From: DASWJZ01 sp963792885
GTDB taxonomy: Bacteria; Pseudomonadota; Alphaproteobacteria; Rhizobiales; Afifellaceae
Direction of reading: 5' to 3'
Length of the DNA stretch: 64,000 nt
NCBI GenBank assembly: GCA_963792885.1
Contig: CAWBXX010000002.1
Coordinates: forward strand, 930,001-994,000
Under the pieces are notes generated by a model. The model was given only the letters and a program-made list of their open reading frames with translations, made no database searches and was not told where the DNA came from. Made by a program: the position numbers and the translations under genes. The first letter of the stretch is position 1. Every line of letters starts with the position of its first letter. Shown here piece after piece: positions 46,128-55,184 of the stretch.

Positions 46128-46392
46128 CGAGCCGACAAGAGCGCTCGACGCGCAATCGGAAGCCAGGGCGCAGGAGGCGATGGAGCAGCTCTTGAAGGGG
46201 CGCACCGTCGTCATGATCGCGCGTCGGCTCTCCACGATGCAGAAAGCCGACCGGATCTTCTATATGGAAGAGGGGCGCGTGCTTGAGTTTGGCACACACC
46301 TTGAGCTTGTCGCGCGGGGCGGGAAGTATGCACGGATGGTCAAGACCCAGCTCCTCGACGACGAGCCGCTGCACGAGCTTGTCGGAGGCTGA
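46114..46392 (+). pseudogene. C-terminal remnant of an ABC transporter (MsbA-like)
   Basis: A 92-codon frame encodes only the last part of an ABC exporter nucleotide-binding domain. It starts in the D-loop (DEPTRALDAQSEARAQEAME, for an expected DEATSALDAQSE), then has the H-loop region VVMIARRLSTMQKADRIFYM (normally IAHRLST, so the switch His is replaced by Arg), and the end LVARGGKYARMVKTQLLDDE. The membrane domain, Walker A, signature and Walker B are all absent. Its position between DUF4170 and waaA is where related genomes carry a full-length lipid export ABC gene, so about 1.5 kb seems to be missing. It overlaps the DUF4170 stop and the waaA start. Confidence 0.85.
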
Positions 46393-47719
46393 GATCGCCG
46401 GCGACGCGAATCCCTCTCTCTTCGGCGAGGCGGCGCTCGCGCTCTACGGCGCAGTCGGTCGGCTGGCGGCGCCGGTCGTCGGCGCCGCGCTCCGGCTGAG
46501 GGAGCGAGAAGGCAAGGAAGACGGCGCGCGCCGCGGCGAGCGTTTCGGCGTTGCCGGGCAGGAGCGGCCGACCGGGCCGCTCGTCTGGGTGCACGCCGCG
46601 AGCGTCGGAGAGACGGTGGCCGCGGTTCCGCTCGTCGATCGGCTCCTCAAGCTGAGATCGGCGGTGCTCCTGACGACCGGCACGGTCACCGCAGCCGATG
46701 TCGCCAAGCGCCGGCTCCCGATAGGCGCGATCCACCAGTTCGTTCCGATCGACACGCCGCCCTCGGTCGGCCGCTTCCTCGATTATTGGCGACCCGGTCT
46801 GGCGCTCTTCGCCGAGTCGGAGCTCTGGCCGACCATGCTTCGCTCGCTTCGCCTCCGCGCGCTGCCGCTCGCCGTCGTCAACGCGCGCATGTCGGAGCGC
46901 TCATTCCGGTCGTGGAGCGCGGTCGCGCCGCTTGCCCGCGCCGTCCTCGGGCAGGCGGAGCTCTTCCTGGCGCAGACGCTTGCCGATGCCGAGCGGCTGA
47001 AGGCGCTCGGCGCGCATCGCGTCGTCGTCTGCGGGAACCTGAAGTTCGACGCGCCCCCGCCGCCTGCGGACGAGGAGGCGGTTGCGGCCTTGAAGCAGGC
47101 GATCGGCGAGCGGCCCGTGCTCGTCGCGGCGAGCACGCATCGCGGCGAGGAGACGGCGGTGATCGCTGCCCACGCCAAGGTCGCATCGGACGGCGCCCGG
47201 CTTCTCACCATCCTCGCGCCGCGACATCCCGAACGCGGCGACGAGGTCGCGGAGGAGATCGCTGCGAAGGGCCTTACGTTCAGCCGTCGATCGAAGGATG
47301 AGCCGATCGGCCCGGAGACCGACATCTATCTCGCCGACACCATCGGCGAGATGGGGCTTTGGTATCGCCTGGGGGATTTCGCCTTCCTCGGCGGCTCCAT
47401 GGTGCCGCATGGCGGGCAGAACCCGATCGAGCCGGCGAAGCTCCTTGTGCCGATCCTGCATGGCGGCCACGTGGGCAACTTCCGCGACGTCTACGACGCG
47501 CTGATCGAAGCCGGCGCGGTGATCGGCGTCGAGGATGCCGCGTCGCTTGCCGACGCCGTGACGCGCCTCATTGCTAATCCCGATGAGCGCGACCGCTTGG
47601 CTCGCGAGGCGCGCGCCTGTGTCGAGCGGTTCGGCGGCGCACTGGATCGGACGCTCGGCGCCCTAGAACCCTATCTATCGCAACTCGGCCTCCCCGATGA
47701 AACTGCCCCGCGCCCCTGA
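46379..47719 (+). CDS. waaA: 3-deoxy-D-manno-octulosonic acid transferase
   Basis: Transfers Kdo from CMP-Kdo to lipid IVA in lipopolysaccharide synthesis at the inner membrane. The 446-residue product has a short N-terminal membrane-associated segment, then GPLVWVHAASVGETVAAVPL with the catalytic Glu, LALFAESELWPTMLRSLRLR, CGNLKFDAPPP, LVAASTHRGEETAVIAAH, and FLGGSMVPHGGQNPIEPAKL. The start is uncertain: the TTG at 46379 is used here, and an ATG at 46328 would overlap the ABC remnant more. It overlaps lpxK by 23 nt. Confidence 0.93.
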   Translation: MSEAEIAGDANPSLFGEAALALYGAVGRLAAPVVGAALRLREREGKEDGARRGERFGVAGQERPTGPLVWVHAASVGETVAAVPLVDRLLKLRSAVLLTTGTVTAADVAKRRLPIGAIHQFVPIDTPPSVGRFLDYWRPGLALFAESELWPTMLRSLRLRALPLAVVNARMSERSFRSWSAVAPLARAVLGQAELFLAQTLADAERLKALGAHRVVVCGNLKFDAPPPPADEEAVAALKQAIGERPVLVAASTHRGEETAVIAAHAKVASDGARLLTILAPRHPERGDEVAEEIAAKGLTFSRRSKDEPIGPETDIYLADTIGEMGLWYRLGDFAFLGGSMVPHGGQNPIEPAKLLVPILHGGHVGNFRDVYDALIEAGAVIGVEDAASLADAVTRLIANPDERDRLAREARACVERFGGALDRTLGALEPYLSQLGLPDETAPRP

Positions 47720-48758
47720 CTTCTGGTGGCGGCGCTACGCGCCTGCCGGCTTCGCGCTGGCGCCGCTCGGCGCGATCTACGGCAAGGTGACGGGACGGCT
47801 GATGGAGCGCTCCGGCGCCACGCTCGAAGTCCCGATCATCTGCGTCGGAAATCTCGTCGTCGGGGGAGCAGGGAAGACCCCGACGGCGCTCGAAGTGGCG
47901 AATGTCTGCCGCAAGCTGAGGCTCAATCCGGGATTCCTGACGCGCGGCTACGGTGGCAGCGAGAAGGGACCGCTCTGCGTCTCAGTCGGCATCCACTCCG
48001 CTGCGCAGGTCGGCGACGAGGCCCTGCTTCTTGCCCAGTTCGCCCCGACCGTCATCTCGGCCGACCGGCCGAGCGGCGCAAAGCTCTTGGCACAGCTCGG
48101 GGTGGATGTGGTGGTGATGGACGACGGCTTTCAGAATCCGTCGTTGCACAAAGATCTTGCGCTCGTTGTGATCGACTCGGAGCGCGGCATCGGCAACGGT
48201 TTCGTGTTCCCGGCCGGGCCGCTCCGCGCGCCGCTCGCCGCGCAGATCCGGATGGCAGACGCGCTCGTGGTGATCGGAACGGGAAGCGGTGGGCGTGCCG
48301 TTCGCCTCGCCGCCCGCGCCGGTCGCCCGACGCTTCGTGCAATCTCAGTGCCGGAGCGCAAGCGCGGCTTGAGGCGGCGGCCCTATCTCGCCTTTTCCGG
48401 CATCGCGGACCCGGTGAAGTTCCACAAATCGCTCGCCGAAGCCGGCGCGACCATCGGGCATATGATGAGCTTCCCTGACCATCACATGTTCACTGAGGCC
48501 GATTGCGACGTGATCCTTTCGGAGGCGAAAGCGCGCGACCTCGTGCCGATCACGACGGAGAAGGACCGCGTCCGCCTGAATGGTGGTGGCGAATCGGCCG
48601 CGCAGCTTGCCGCCGCGACGGAGACCTTTCCGGTGCGCGTGAGCTTCGAGGAGCCGCGGCGGCTGATGACGCTCATCACCGACGCGGTCGCGGCTCATGC
48701 GAGCACTTACCGCCTGCGGCCTGTCATTTCCGGCGACGAAGAGAAAGTTCCCGCTTGA
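47697..48758 (+). CDS. lpxK: Tetraacyldisaccharide 4-prime-kinase
   Basis: 353-residue inner-membrane kinase phosphorylating lipid A precursor at the 4-prime position. The P-loop is VPIICVGNLVVGGAGKTPTA, and the second conserved Asp/His region is VDVVVMDDGFQNPSLHKDLA. FPDHHMFTEAD is also a family mark. It starts inside the end of waaA and overlaps the convergent DUF2093 gene by 35 nt at its 3-prime end. Confidence 0.95.
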   Translation: MKLPRAPDFWWRRYAPAGFALAPLGAIYGKVTGRLMERSGATLEVPIICVGNLVVGGAGKTPTALEVANVCRKLRLNPGFLTRGYGGSEKGPLCVSVGIHSAAQVGDEALLLAQFAPTVISADRPSGAKLLAQLGVDVVVMDDGFQNPSLHKDLALVVIDSERGIGNGFVFPAGPLRAPLAAQIRMADALVVIGTGSGGRAVRLAARAGRPTLRAISVPERKRGLRRRPYLAFSGIADPVKFHKSLAEAGATIGHMMSFPDHHMFTEADCDVILSEAKARDLVPITTEKDRVRLNGGGESAAQLAAATETFPVRVSFEEPRRLMTLITDAVAAHASTYRLRPVISGDEEKVPA

Positions 48759-48945
48759 GCGAGGCGGCCGCGTCGACATAGGCCTCCTGCCGGTCGACGC
48801 TCCAATAGCGGAGCTCGGAGAGCGGGATGCGCTTGCCGGTAACCGTGCAAGTCACGTAGGAGCCGGGCGCCACCACCTGGAAATCCGCGTCGAGATAGCG
48901 AAGCCGCGCCTCGCCGTTGCGGCCGAAGAACTCGTGCTTGTTCAT
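48724..48945 (-). CDS. DUF2093 domain-containing protein
   Basis: 73-residue small protein, MNKHEFFGRNGEARLRYLDA then DFQVVAPGSYVTCTVTGKRI and PLSELRYWSVDRQEAYVDAA, an end-to-end DUF2093 match. It is commonly found convergent with lpxK in Hyphomicrobiales, as here. The function is unknown. The overlap with lpxK covers its last 11-12 codons (basic tail). Confidence 0.9.
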   Translation of the reverse strand: MNKHEFFGRNGEARLRYLDADFQVVAPGSYVTCTVTGKRIPLSELRYWSVDRQEAYVDAAASLKRELSLRRRK

Positions 48946-48992
48946 CCAAGCCTTTTAGCCAGCGTGTCGCTCGCGGCCAAGTGATCGTGTGG

Positions 48993-50801
48993 TCATTCCG
49001 CGGCGGGCCGATGCGCTGCCTGGGGATGCTGAGTGCCGTCGCGCCGCGCCGGCGGCGTGAGCGGCTCGGGCTTGAGCGGACCTGGCCGCTGCGTCTCGAT
49101 GCCGGCGGCCTCGCCGCCGAGCTGTTCTTCCAGCCGCTCCGCGTCGCGGCGGCGCACCTCGGCGACGAGCGTCTCCGCCTCGTCGGCGCCGAAGCCGAGC
49201 CCCCGCAGCGTCTCCTCGCCGAAGGTGAGCGCGGATTCGAAGGTCTCGCGAATCTCGTAGTCGATGCCCTTCGCGCGGAGCTCCAGCGTGTGGTTGCGGT
49301 CGTAGGAGCGAACGTAGATCTTGGAATTCGGGAACTCGGCCTCGATCAGCTCCACGATTCGATTCGACACGTCCTGTTTGGCGACGCACACGCAGATGAT
49401 CGTCGCCTGCTCGGCACCCGCGGCTTTCAGCACGTCGCGGCGCGTGCCGTCGCCGAAATAGATGCGGAAGCCGAAGCGCGACGCCTGCCGCACGCGCTCC
49501 GCGTTGGAATCGATGAGCGTGGTGTCGATGTGCTGCGCGAGCACCACCTGGCTGACGATCTGTCCGAAGCGGCCGAACCCGATGATGAGCACTTGTCCGC
49601 CGGCGCCCTCGAAATCCTCCTCCATTGTCTCCTCTTCCTCCCTCGTGAGGAGGAAGCGCTCGAGCATGAAGGAAAGCGGGGTGAGTGCCAGCGTCACCGT
49701 CACGATGCCGGCGACGAAGGCGGTCTCGGAGGGCCAGAGCGCACTGACCGCCGACGCGGAAGCAAAGAGCACGAAGGCGAATTCGCCCGCCTGCGGCAGA
49801 AGCAGCGCGATCCTGACGGCGTCGTTGTGCGTCGCCCGGAAGAGCCGGGCGAGCCCGTATAAGACGAGCGCCTTGACCACCATCACGACGATGACCGCGA
49901 GCCCGATCTGCCACCAGCTGTGAAGCAGGTAGTCGGGATTGATGGCCATGCCGACGGCGACGAAGAAGAGGCCGAAGAGAATGCCGCGGAACGGCTCGAT
50001 GTCGGCTTCGAGCTCGTGCCGGAAGGCGGAGTCGGCGAGGATCAGCCCGGCGAGGAAGGCGCCCATGGCCATCGAAAGGCCGGCGAAGTCCATGAGCGCC
50101 GCAGCGCCGAGCACGACGAGAAGCGCAGCAGCGGTCATCACCTCGCGCGCCCGCGTCAGCGCGAGCAGGCGGAAGAACGGGTTGATGAGATAGCGCCCGC
50201 CGATGACGAGCACGGCGATAGCGCCGACCGCCTGCAGGATCTGGATCGGGCTGCCCGCAAATCCCGCGCTCCCGGGCGCAAGCAGCGGCACGATTGCAAG
50301 CAGCGGCACGATTGCGAGGTCCTGGAAAAGCAGCACCGCCGTCGCCTTCTGGCCATAGGGCGTGACGAGGTCGCTCCGCTCGGTCAGCACCTGCATGCCG
50401 AAGGCCGTCGACGACATTGCGAGCCCGAAGCCGATGATGACCGCGGGCGCTATCCGCCAGCCGGCAAGGTTGAAGACCGCGGTCAAGAGCGCGCCGGTGA
50501 TAAGCACCTGGGCAAGGCCGAATCCGAAGATATCCGTGCGCATCGCCCAAAGCCGCGCCGGTTTCAGCTCCAGCCCGATGATGAACAGGAACATCACGAT
50601 GCCGAGCTCGGCGACCTGCATGATCTCCTGGGCGCCGGTGATAAGCCGCGCCACCGGACCGATGACGACGCCGGCGGCGAGATAGCCGAGGACCGAGCCG
50701 AGGCCGAGCCGCCGCGATACCGCGACGCCAATCACTGAGGCAAGGAGCAGGATCAGCGGCTCGGCGAACGCGAAGCCGTATCCTTCCGTCGTGTCAAGCA
50801 T
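48993..50801 (-). CDS. Monovalent cation:proton antiporter-2 family protein (KefB/KefC-like)
   Basis: 602-residue K+/H+ antiporter-type membrane protein. About 12 membrane segments occupy residues 10-375, starting FAEPLILLLASVIGVAVSRR and including LLFQDLAIVPLLAIVPLLAP. An RCK/TrkA-N domain begins about residue 400 (GQVLIIGFGRFGQIVSQVVL), with a Rossmann glycine motif for NAD(H) or glutathione-linked control. The C-terminal 60 residues are charged and disordered. The ATG at 50801 is used; a TTG six codons upstream is possible. There is no kefF-type ancillary gene nearby. Confidence 0.9.
   Translation of the reverse strand: MLDTTEGYGFAFAEPLILLLASVIGVAVSRRLGLGSVLGYLAAGVVIGPVARLITGAQEIMQVAELGIVMFLFIIGLELKPARLWAMRTDIFGFGLAQVLITGALLTAVFNLAGWRIAPAVIIGFGLAMSSTAFGMQVLTERSDLVTPYGQKATAVLLFQDLAIVPLLAIVPLLAPGSAGFAGSPIQILQAVGAIAVLVIGGRYLINPFFRLLALTRAREVMTAAALLVVLGAAALMDFAGLSMAMGAFLAGLILADSAFRHELEADIEPFRGILFGLFFVAVGMAINPDYLLHSWWQIGLAVIVVMVVKALVLYGLARLFRATHNDAVRIALLLPQAGEFAFVLFASASAVSALWPSETAFVAGIVTVTLALTPLSFMLERFLLTREEEETMEEDFEGAGGQVLIIGFGRFGQIVSQVVLAQHIDTTLIDSNAERVRQASRFGFRIYFGDGTRRDVLKAAGAEQATIICVCVAKQDVSNRIVELIEAEFPNSKIYVRSYDRNHTLELRAKGIDYEIRETFESALTFGEETLRGLGFGADEAETLVAEVRRRDAERLEEQLGGEAAGIETQRPGPLKPEPLTPPARRDGTQHPQAAHRPAAE
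50278..50313. repeat. Perfect 18-nt tandem repeat inside the Kef-like gene
   Basis: GCAAGCAGCGGCACGATT occurs twice in direct succession and encodes AIVPLL twice within one membrane helix of the antiporter. The frame is kept. Confidence 0.85.
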
Positions 50802-50855
50802 GCCTCTCGCCGTCCTCAACGCCGGGCAGGCACCCCGGCGGACGCCGGAGCACCG

Positions 50856-51344
50856 TCAGGGGAGAGCGTCGAATCCTTCGCCGAATCCGGCAAGCGAAAT
50901 CGGCACGCCAATACCCTCTTCCGGCGTCTGGAAGATGATGAACATCGCCTGTTTGCCGTGACGCAGCTGATTGACGAGCGCGTCGTCCATGAGCACTTCG
51001 GAGACGCAGCCGTTCGGCAGGCAGCGGATGAAACCCGTCGTCCCCATGTCCGTATTGTCGATCCTGAGGCCGAGCCCGCGCGGTAGAAGCACGCCGAGTG
51101 GCGCGAGCACGCGCAGGATGCGCGCCTGCTTGTCCGCCGTCTTCATGACCACGACGGAGAGGCCGACATTCTCGCGGTCCTGCGCGGTCACGAACTGCAT
51201 GATCACGCATTGCTGAGTTGTGGCGCCCGCGGGCGTATCGCAGCGAAGGTCCCAGTCGCCGTGTTTCGATTTGATCTCGCCCTGTGCCGCAGCCTGGGCG
51301 GGGATGAGAAGCAAAAGGGTGAGCAGCAGTAAGATGCGATGCAC
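50856..51344 (-). CDS. Invasion-associated locus B (IalB) family protein
   Basis: 162-residue exported protein. The start is a GTG at 51344 with GGAGG 5 nt upstream. A signal peptide (VHRILLLLTLLLLIPAQAAA|Q) is followed by the IalB domain: IKSKHGDWDLRCDTPAGATT, CVIMQFVTAQDRENVGLSVV, and IRCLPNGCVSEVLMDDALVN with conserved Cys pairs likely forming disulfides. The name comes from Bartonella, but the family is widespread in free-living relatives and does not by itself imply virulence. It is divergent from ctaC across 283 nt. Confidence 0.88.
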   Translation of the reverse strand: MHRILLLLTLLLLIPAQAAAQGEIKSKHGDWDLRCDTPAGATTQQCVIMQFVTAQDRENVGLSVVVMKTADKQARILRVLAPLGVLLPRGLGLRIDNTDMGTTGFIRCLPNGCVSEVLMDDALVNQLRHGKQAMFIIFQTPEEGIGVPISLAGFGEGFDALP

Positions 51345-51627
51345 GGATGCCTCCGGAAGCGGTCGGCCGCTTCCTGACTGGACGCCGGTTGCAGGCACGA
51401 CGAAGCCCTAGCAGAGCGGCCCGGCGTGTCAAGAAAAGGGCCGGGAAACCGCCCGCAACGGCCCGCTCGCGCGCAAATTTGCCGCATAAGACGATCGGCT
51501 TGCGCGTTGCGCGCTCGGGCCGACTGTGGTTACTCGGGCGACAGCGGATAGCGCGCGGGCAACTCGGGGTCGAAGGGTTGGTTCCTCGCCCGCAGGCGCG
51601 GGGACCGCAGGGCGGAGTTACGGATCG

Positions 51628-52548
51628 ATGGCGGTTGCGACGAGACTGATCGCGGCTCTTGCGTGGCTGGCGGCGGGCGGTGGCTTGGCGCTGGCCGAGG
51701 AGCGCCCCGACGGCGCCTTCGACTGGCAGATGAGCTTCCAGAACCCGGCCACGCGCGTGATGGACTACATCGAGTGGTTTGGAAACTACACGCTGATCAT
51801 CGTGACGGTGATCGTCGTGTTTGTCGTGGGGCTCATCGGCTGGTGCATCATCCGCTACGGCGAGCGCTCCAATCCCGTCCCCTCGCGCGCCACGCACAAC
51901 ACTCTGGTCGAGGTGCTGTGGACGGTGATCCCGGTGTTGATCCTGGTCGCCATCGCTATCCCGTCTTTCAAGCTCCTCTATTCGGAATACGACCCCTCGA
52001 AGCTCTATGCGGATTTCGATCCGCGCACGACCAAGTTCCTGACGGTGAAATTCACCGGCGTTCAATGGGCGTGGGACGTTGCCTACGCGAACGACGACGA
52101 CAACGCGTCGATGGGCGTCGCCGACCCGATTTCGCTCTTCATGCTGCCGATCCCGGACGATCAGCTCAAGGAAGGCCAGCTCCGCAACCTCTCGGTCGAT
52201 AATCCGGTGATCGTGCCGGTCGACACCTTCGTGCGCGTGCAGGTAACGGCCGAGGGCGATGCGATTCACTCCTTTGCGATGCCGGCCTTCGGCCTGAAGG
52301 ACGACGCCGTTCCCGGCCGCCTGAACGAGACCTACTTCAAGGCCGATCGCGAAGGCGTCTTCTACGGACAGTGCTCGGAGCTTTGCGGCAAGGATCACGC
52401 CTTCATGCCGATCGAGATTCGCGTGGTTTCCGCCGATCAGTTCCGCGCCTGGGCTGCAAAGGCGGCGTCGGACCTCCCGAGTGCCTACCAGACGCTGGCG
52501 CGAGCGATCGAGGACTCGGAACAAGAACAGAAGCTTGCCGCCCGCTGA
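51628..52548 (+). CDS. ctaC: Cytochrome c oxidase subunit II
   Basis: 306-residue subunit that accepts electrons from cytochrome c through the CuA centre. A signal peptide (MAVATRLIAALAWLAAGGGL) is followed by two membrane helices (YTLIIVTVIVVFVVGLIGWC and VLWTVIPVLILVAIAIPSFK). The CuA site is GQCSELCGKDHAFMPIEI (about residues 247-264), with two Cys, His and Met in place. It is the first gene of the aa3 oxidase cluster. The 283 nt before it hold no gene and should carry the divergent ctaC and ialB promoters. Confidence 0.97.
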   Translation: MAVATRLIAALAWLAAGGGLALAEERPDGAFDWQMSFQNPATRVMDYIEWFGNYTLIIVTVIVVFVVGLIGWCIIRYGERSNPVPSRATHNTLVEVLWTVIPVLILVAIAIPSFKLLYSEYDPSKLYADFDPRTTKFLTVKFTGVQWAWDVAYANDDDNASMGVADPISLFMLPIPDDQLKEGQLRNLSVDNPVIVPVDTFVRVQVTAEGDAIHSFAMPAFGLKDDAVPGRLNETYFKADREGVFYGQCSELCGKDHAFMPIEIRVVSADQFRAWAAKAASDLPSAYQTLARAIEDSEQEQKLAAR

Positions 52549-52579
52549 GGACGGCGAAGGAAGAGCGCAGGAGCTGACG

Positions 52580-54229
52580 ATGGCCCATGCAGCAGTTCAC
52601 GAGGCGCATGCCGCGCACCCGACCGGGTGGAAGCGCTACGTCTACGCGACCAACCACAAGGACATCGGCACGATGTATCTGATCTTCGCGATCATCGCGG
52701 GGATCATCGGCGGCGCGCTCTCCATCGCCATGCGCATGGAGCTTCAGAAGCCGGGCATCCAGATCTTCTATGGGCTCGCCCAGATGGTCTACGGCGTCTC
52801 CGCCGGAGAGGCGCTCGATTACGGCAAGCACATGTACAACGTGTTCACCACGGCGCATGGCCTGATCATGATCTTCTTCATGGTCATGCCGGCGATGATC
52901 GGCGGCTTCGGCAACTGGTTCGTCCCGATCCAGATCGGCGCGCCGGACATGGCCTTCCCGCGCATGAACAACATCTCGTTCTGGCTTCTGCCGCCGTCCT
53001 TTCTCCTCCTGCTGATGTCGATGTTCATGGAGGGGCCGGCGGGCGGCTACGGCGCCGGCGGCGGTTGGACGCTCTATCCGCCGTATTCGACTTCCGGCCA
53101 GCCCGGTCCGGCCATGGATTTCGCCATCCTGGCGATCCATCTCGCCGGCGCGTCTTCGATCCTCGGCGCGATCAACTTCATCACCACGATCTTCAACATG
53201 CGCGCGCCGGGCATGACGCTCCACAAGATGCCGCTCTTCGTGTGGTCGATCCTCGTCACCGCCTTCCTGCTGCTTCTCTCGCTGCCGGTACTGGCGGGCG
53301 GCATCACCATGCTTCTGACCGACCGCAACTTCGGCACCACCTTCTTCAATCCCTCCGGCGGCGGCGACCCGATCCTCTTCCAGCACCTCTTCTGGTTCTT
53401 CGGGCATCCTGAGGTCTACATCCTGATCCTGCCCGGCTTTGGCATGATCAGCCACATCGTCTCGACCTTCTCGAAGAAGCCCGTCTTCGGCTATCTCGGC
53501 ATGGCCTACGCGATGGTGTCGATCGGCGTGATCGGCTTCATCGTGTGGGCGCACCACATGTTCACCACCGGCATCGACGTCGATACGCAGGCCTATTTCA
53601 CCTTTGCCACGATGGTGATTGCCGTACCGACCGGCATTAAGATCTTCTCGTGGATCGCCACCATGTGGGGCGGCTCGATCTCCTTCCGCACCCCGATGCT
53701 GTGGGCGATCGGCTTCATCTTCCTCTTCACGATCGGTGGCGTGACCGGCATCCAGCTCGCCAATGCTGGCCTCGACCGCTCCATGCACGACACCTATTTC
53801 GTGGTCGCGCATTTCCACTACGTGCTGTCGCTCGGCGCCGTCTTCGCGATCTTCGCCGGCTGGTACTACTGGTTCCCGAAGATGACCGGCTACATGTACA
53901 ACAGCACGATCGCGCGCACGCATTTCTGGCTGATGTTCATCGGCGTCAATCTGGTCTTCTTCCCGCAGCACTTCCTCGGCGTTGCCGGGATGCCGCGCCG
54001 CTACATCGACTATCCCGACGCATTCGCCGGCTGGAACGAGGTCTCCTCGTGGGGCGCCTATGTCTCCGGTGTCGGCGTGCTGTTCTTCCTCTACGGGATC
54101 TTCGAGGCGTTCAGCCGCAAGCGCGTCGCCGGCAATAATCCTTGGGGGGAGGGCGCGACCACGCTCGAATGGCAGCTTCCTTCGCCGCCGCCCTTCCACC
54201 AGTGGGAGGAGCTGCCCCTGATCCGTTAG
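52580..54229 (+). CDS. ctaD: Cytochrome c oxidase subunit I
   Basis: 549-residue aa3-type haem-copper oxidase core. Haem a ligands are in FTTAHGLIMIFFMVMP (about residue 92) and AHFHYVLSLGAVFAI (about 410-413). CuB ligands are in FFGHPEVYILILPGFG, with the His-Tyr cross-link (about 276-280), and WAHHMFTTGIDV (about 325). The D-channel asparagine and K-channel regions are in their usual places. GGAGCTGACG precedes the ATG at 52580. It is 31 nt after ctaC. Confidence 0.98.
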   Translation: MAHAAVHEAHAAHPTGWKRYVYATNHKDIGTMYLIFAIIAGIIGGALSIAMRMELQKPGIQIFYGLAQMVYGVSAGEALDYGKHMYNVFTTAHGLIMIFFMVMPAMIGGFGNWFVPIQIGAPDMAFPRMNNISFWLLPPSFLLLLMSMFMEGPAGGYGAGGGWTLYPPYSTSGQPGPAMDFAILAIHLAGASSILGAINFITTIFNMRAPGMTLHKMPLFVWSILVTAFLLLLSLPVLAGGITMLLTDRNFGTTFFNPSGGGDPILFQHLFWFFGHPEVYILILPGFGMISHIVSTFSKKPVFGYLGMAYAMVSIGVIGFIVWAHHMFTTGIDVDTQAYFTFATMVIAVPTGIKIFSWIATMWGGSISFRTPMLWAIGFIFLFTIGGVTGIQLANAGLDRSMHDTYFVVAHFHYVLSLGAVFAIFAGWYYWFPKMTGYMYNSTIARTHFWLMFIGVNLVFFPQHFLGVAGMPRRYIDYPDAFAGWNEVSSWGAYVSGVGVLFFLYGIFEAFSRKRVAGNNPWGEGATTLEWQLPSPPPFHQWEELPLIR

Positions 54230-54248
54230 GGGCGCGCGTCGGCGACAG

Positions 54249-55184
54249 ATGACAACAGCGGTCAACGAGACGGAAGCCAAGCTCCTCGCGGCAGATTGGA
54301 GCGGCGCCGACGTCGAGGACTACTTCGCGCTCCTGAAGCCGCGCGTGATGTCGCTCGTCGTCTTCACCGCGCTGGTCGGCATGGTCGCGGCGCCGGGCTC
54401 CGTTCATCCGGCCATCGCGGTGATTGCATTGATCGCGATTGCCGCCGGCGCAGGCGCCGCGGGCGCGCTCAACATGTGGTTCGATGCCGATATCGACGCG
54501 CTGATGCGCCGCACGCGCCGCCGGCCGATACCGGCCGGCCGCATGAGCCGCGCTGAGGGCTTTGCCTTCGGCATCGTGTTGGCCGCCTTCGCGGTCGCGA
54601 TCCTCGGCCTTGCCGCCAACTGGCTCGCCGCTTCGCTGCTCGCTTTCACCATCTTCTTCTACGTCGTCGTCTACACGGCCTGGCTCAAACGCTTCACGGC
54701 GCAGAACATTGTGATCGGCGGTGCTGCCGGCGCGCTCCCTCCGGTGATCGGATGGGCGGCGGTGACCGGCAACGTTTCGCTTGAGCCGCTTATCTACTTC
54801 CTCATCATCTTCATGTGGACGCCGCCGCACTTCTGGGCGCTCGCGCTCTTCACCCGTGACGACTACGCGGAGGCCGGCGTACCGATGCTGCCAAATGTGG
54901 CAGGCGACGAGGCGACGCGGCGGCACATTCTCATCTACAGCGCGCTCCTGGCGCCGGTCGGCGCGCTGCCGTTCGTGCTCGGGCATGCCGGTCCGATCTA
55001 CGGTGCTGCCGCCGTCCTTCTCGGAGCGGAGTTCCTTCGCCGCGCCTTCAATCTTTGGCGCTGCGGCGACGCCGACAACAATGCCGCCGCCAAGAAGCTC
55101 TTCGGCTATTCCATCCTCTACCTCTTCGGGCTCTTCTCGGTGCGGCTCGTCGAGCTCGGGCTGCCTGGGCCTTTCGGTGGCTGA
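54249..55184 (+). CDS. ctaB: Protoheme IX farnesyltransferase
   Basis: 311-residue membrane prenyltransferase making haem O from haem B, the precursor of haem A for the oxidase encoded beside it. Asp-rich motif 1 is NMWFDADIDALMRRTRRRPI, motif 2 region WTPPHFWALALFTRDDYAEA. About nine membrane helices are present. The stop lies inside the first codons of the small coxF gene. Confidence 0.96.
   Translation: MTTAVNETEAKLLAADWSGADVEDYFALLKPRVMSLVVFTALVGMVAAPGSVHPAIAVIALIAIAAGAGAAGALNMWFDADIDALMRRTRRRPIPAGRMSRAEGFAFGIVLAAFAVAILGLAANWLAASLLAFTIFFYVVVYTAWLKRFTAQNIVIGGAAGALPPVIGWAAVTGNVSLEPLIYFLIIFMWTPPHFWALALFTRDDYAEAGVPMLPNVAGDEATRRHILIYSALLAPVGALPFVLGHAGPIYGAAAVLLGAEFLRRAFNLWRCGDADNNAAAKKLFGYSILYLFGLFSVRLVELGLPGPFGG

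Noticed and set aside
50856..51344. Virulence factor because of the name invasion-associated locus B
   Set aside because: The family is common in free-living Hyphomicrobiales; the name alone is not evidence of invasion.
52403..54280. Long open frame on the minus strand opposite ctaD (625 codons)
   Set aside because: Composition is the antisense image of a membrane protein gene (His/Asp/Arg-rich), with no motif; ctaD is certain.
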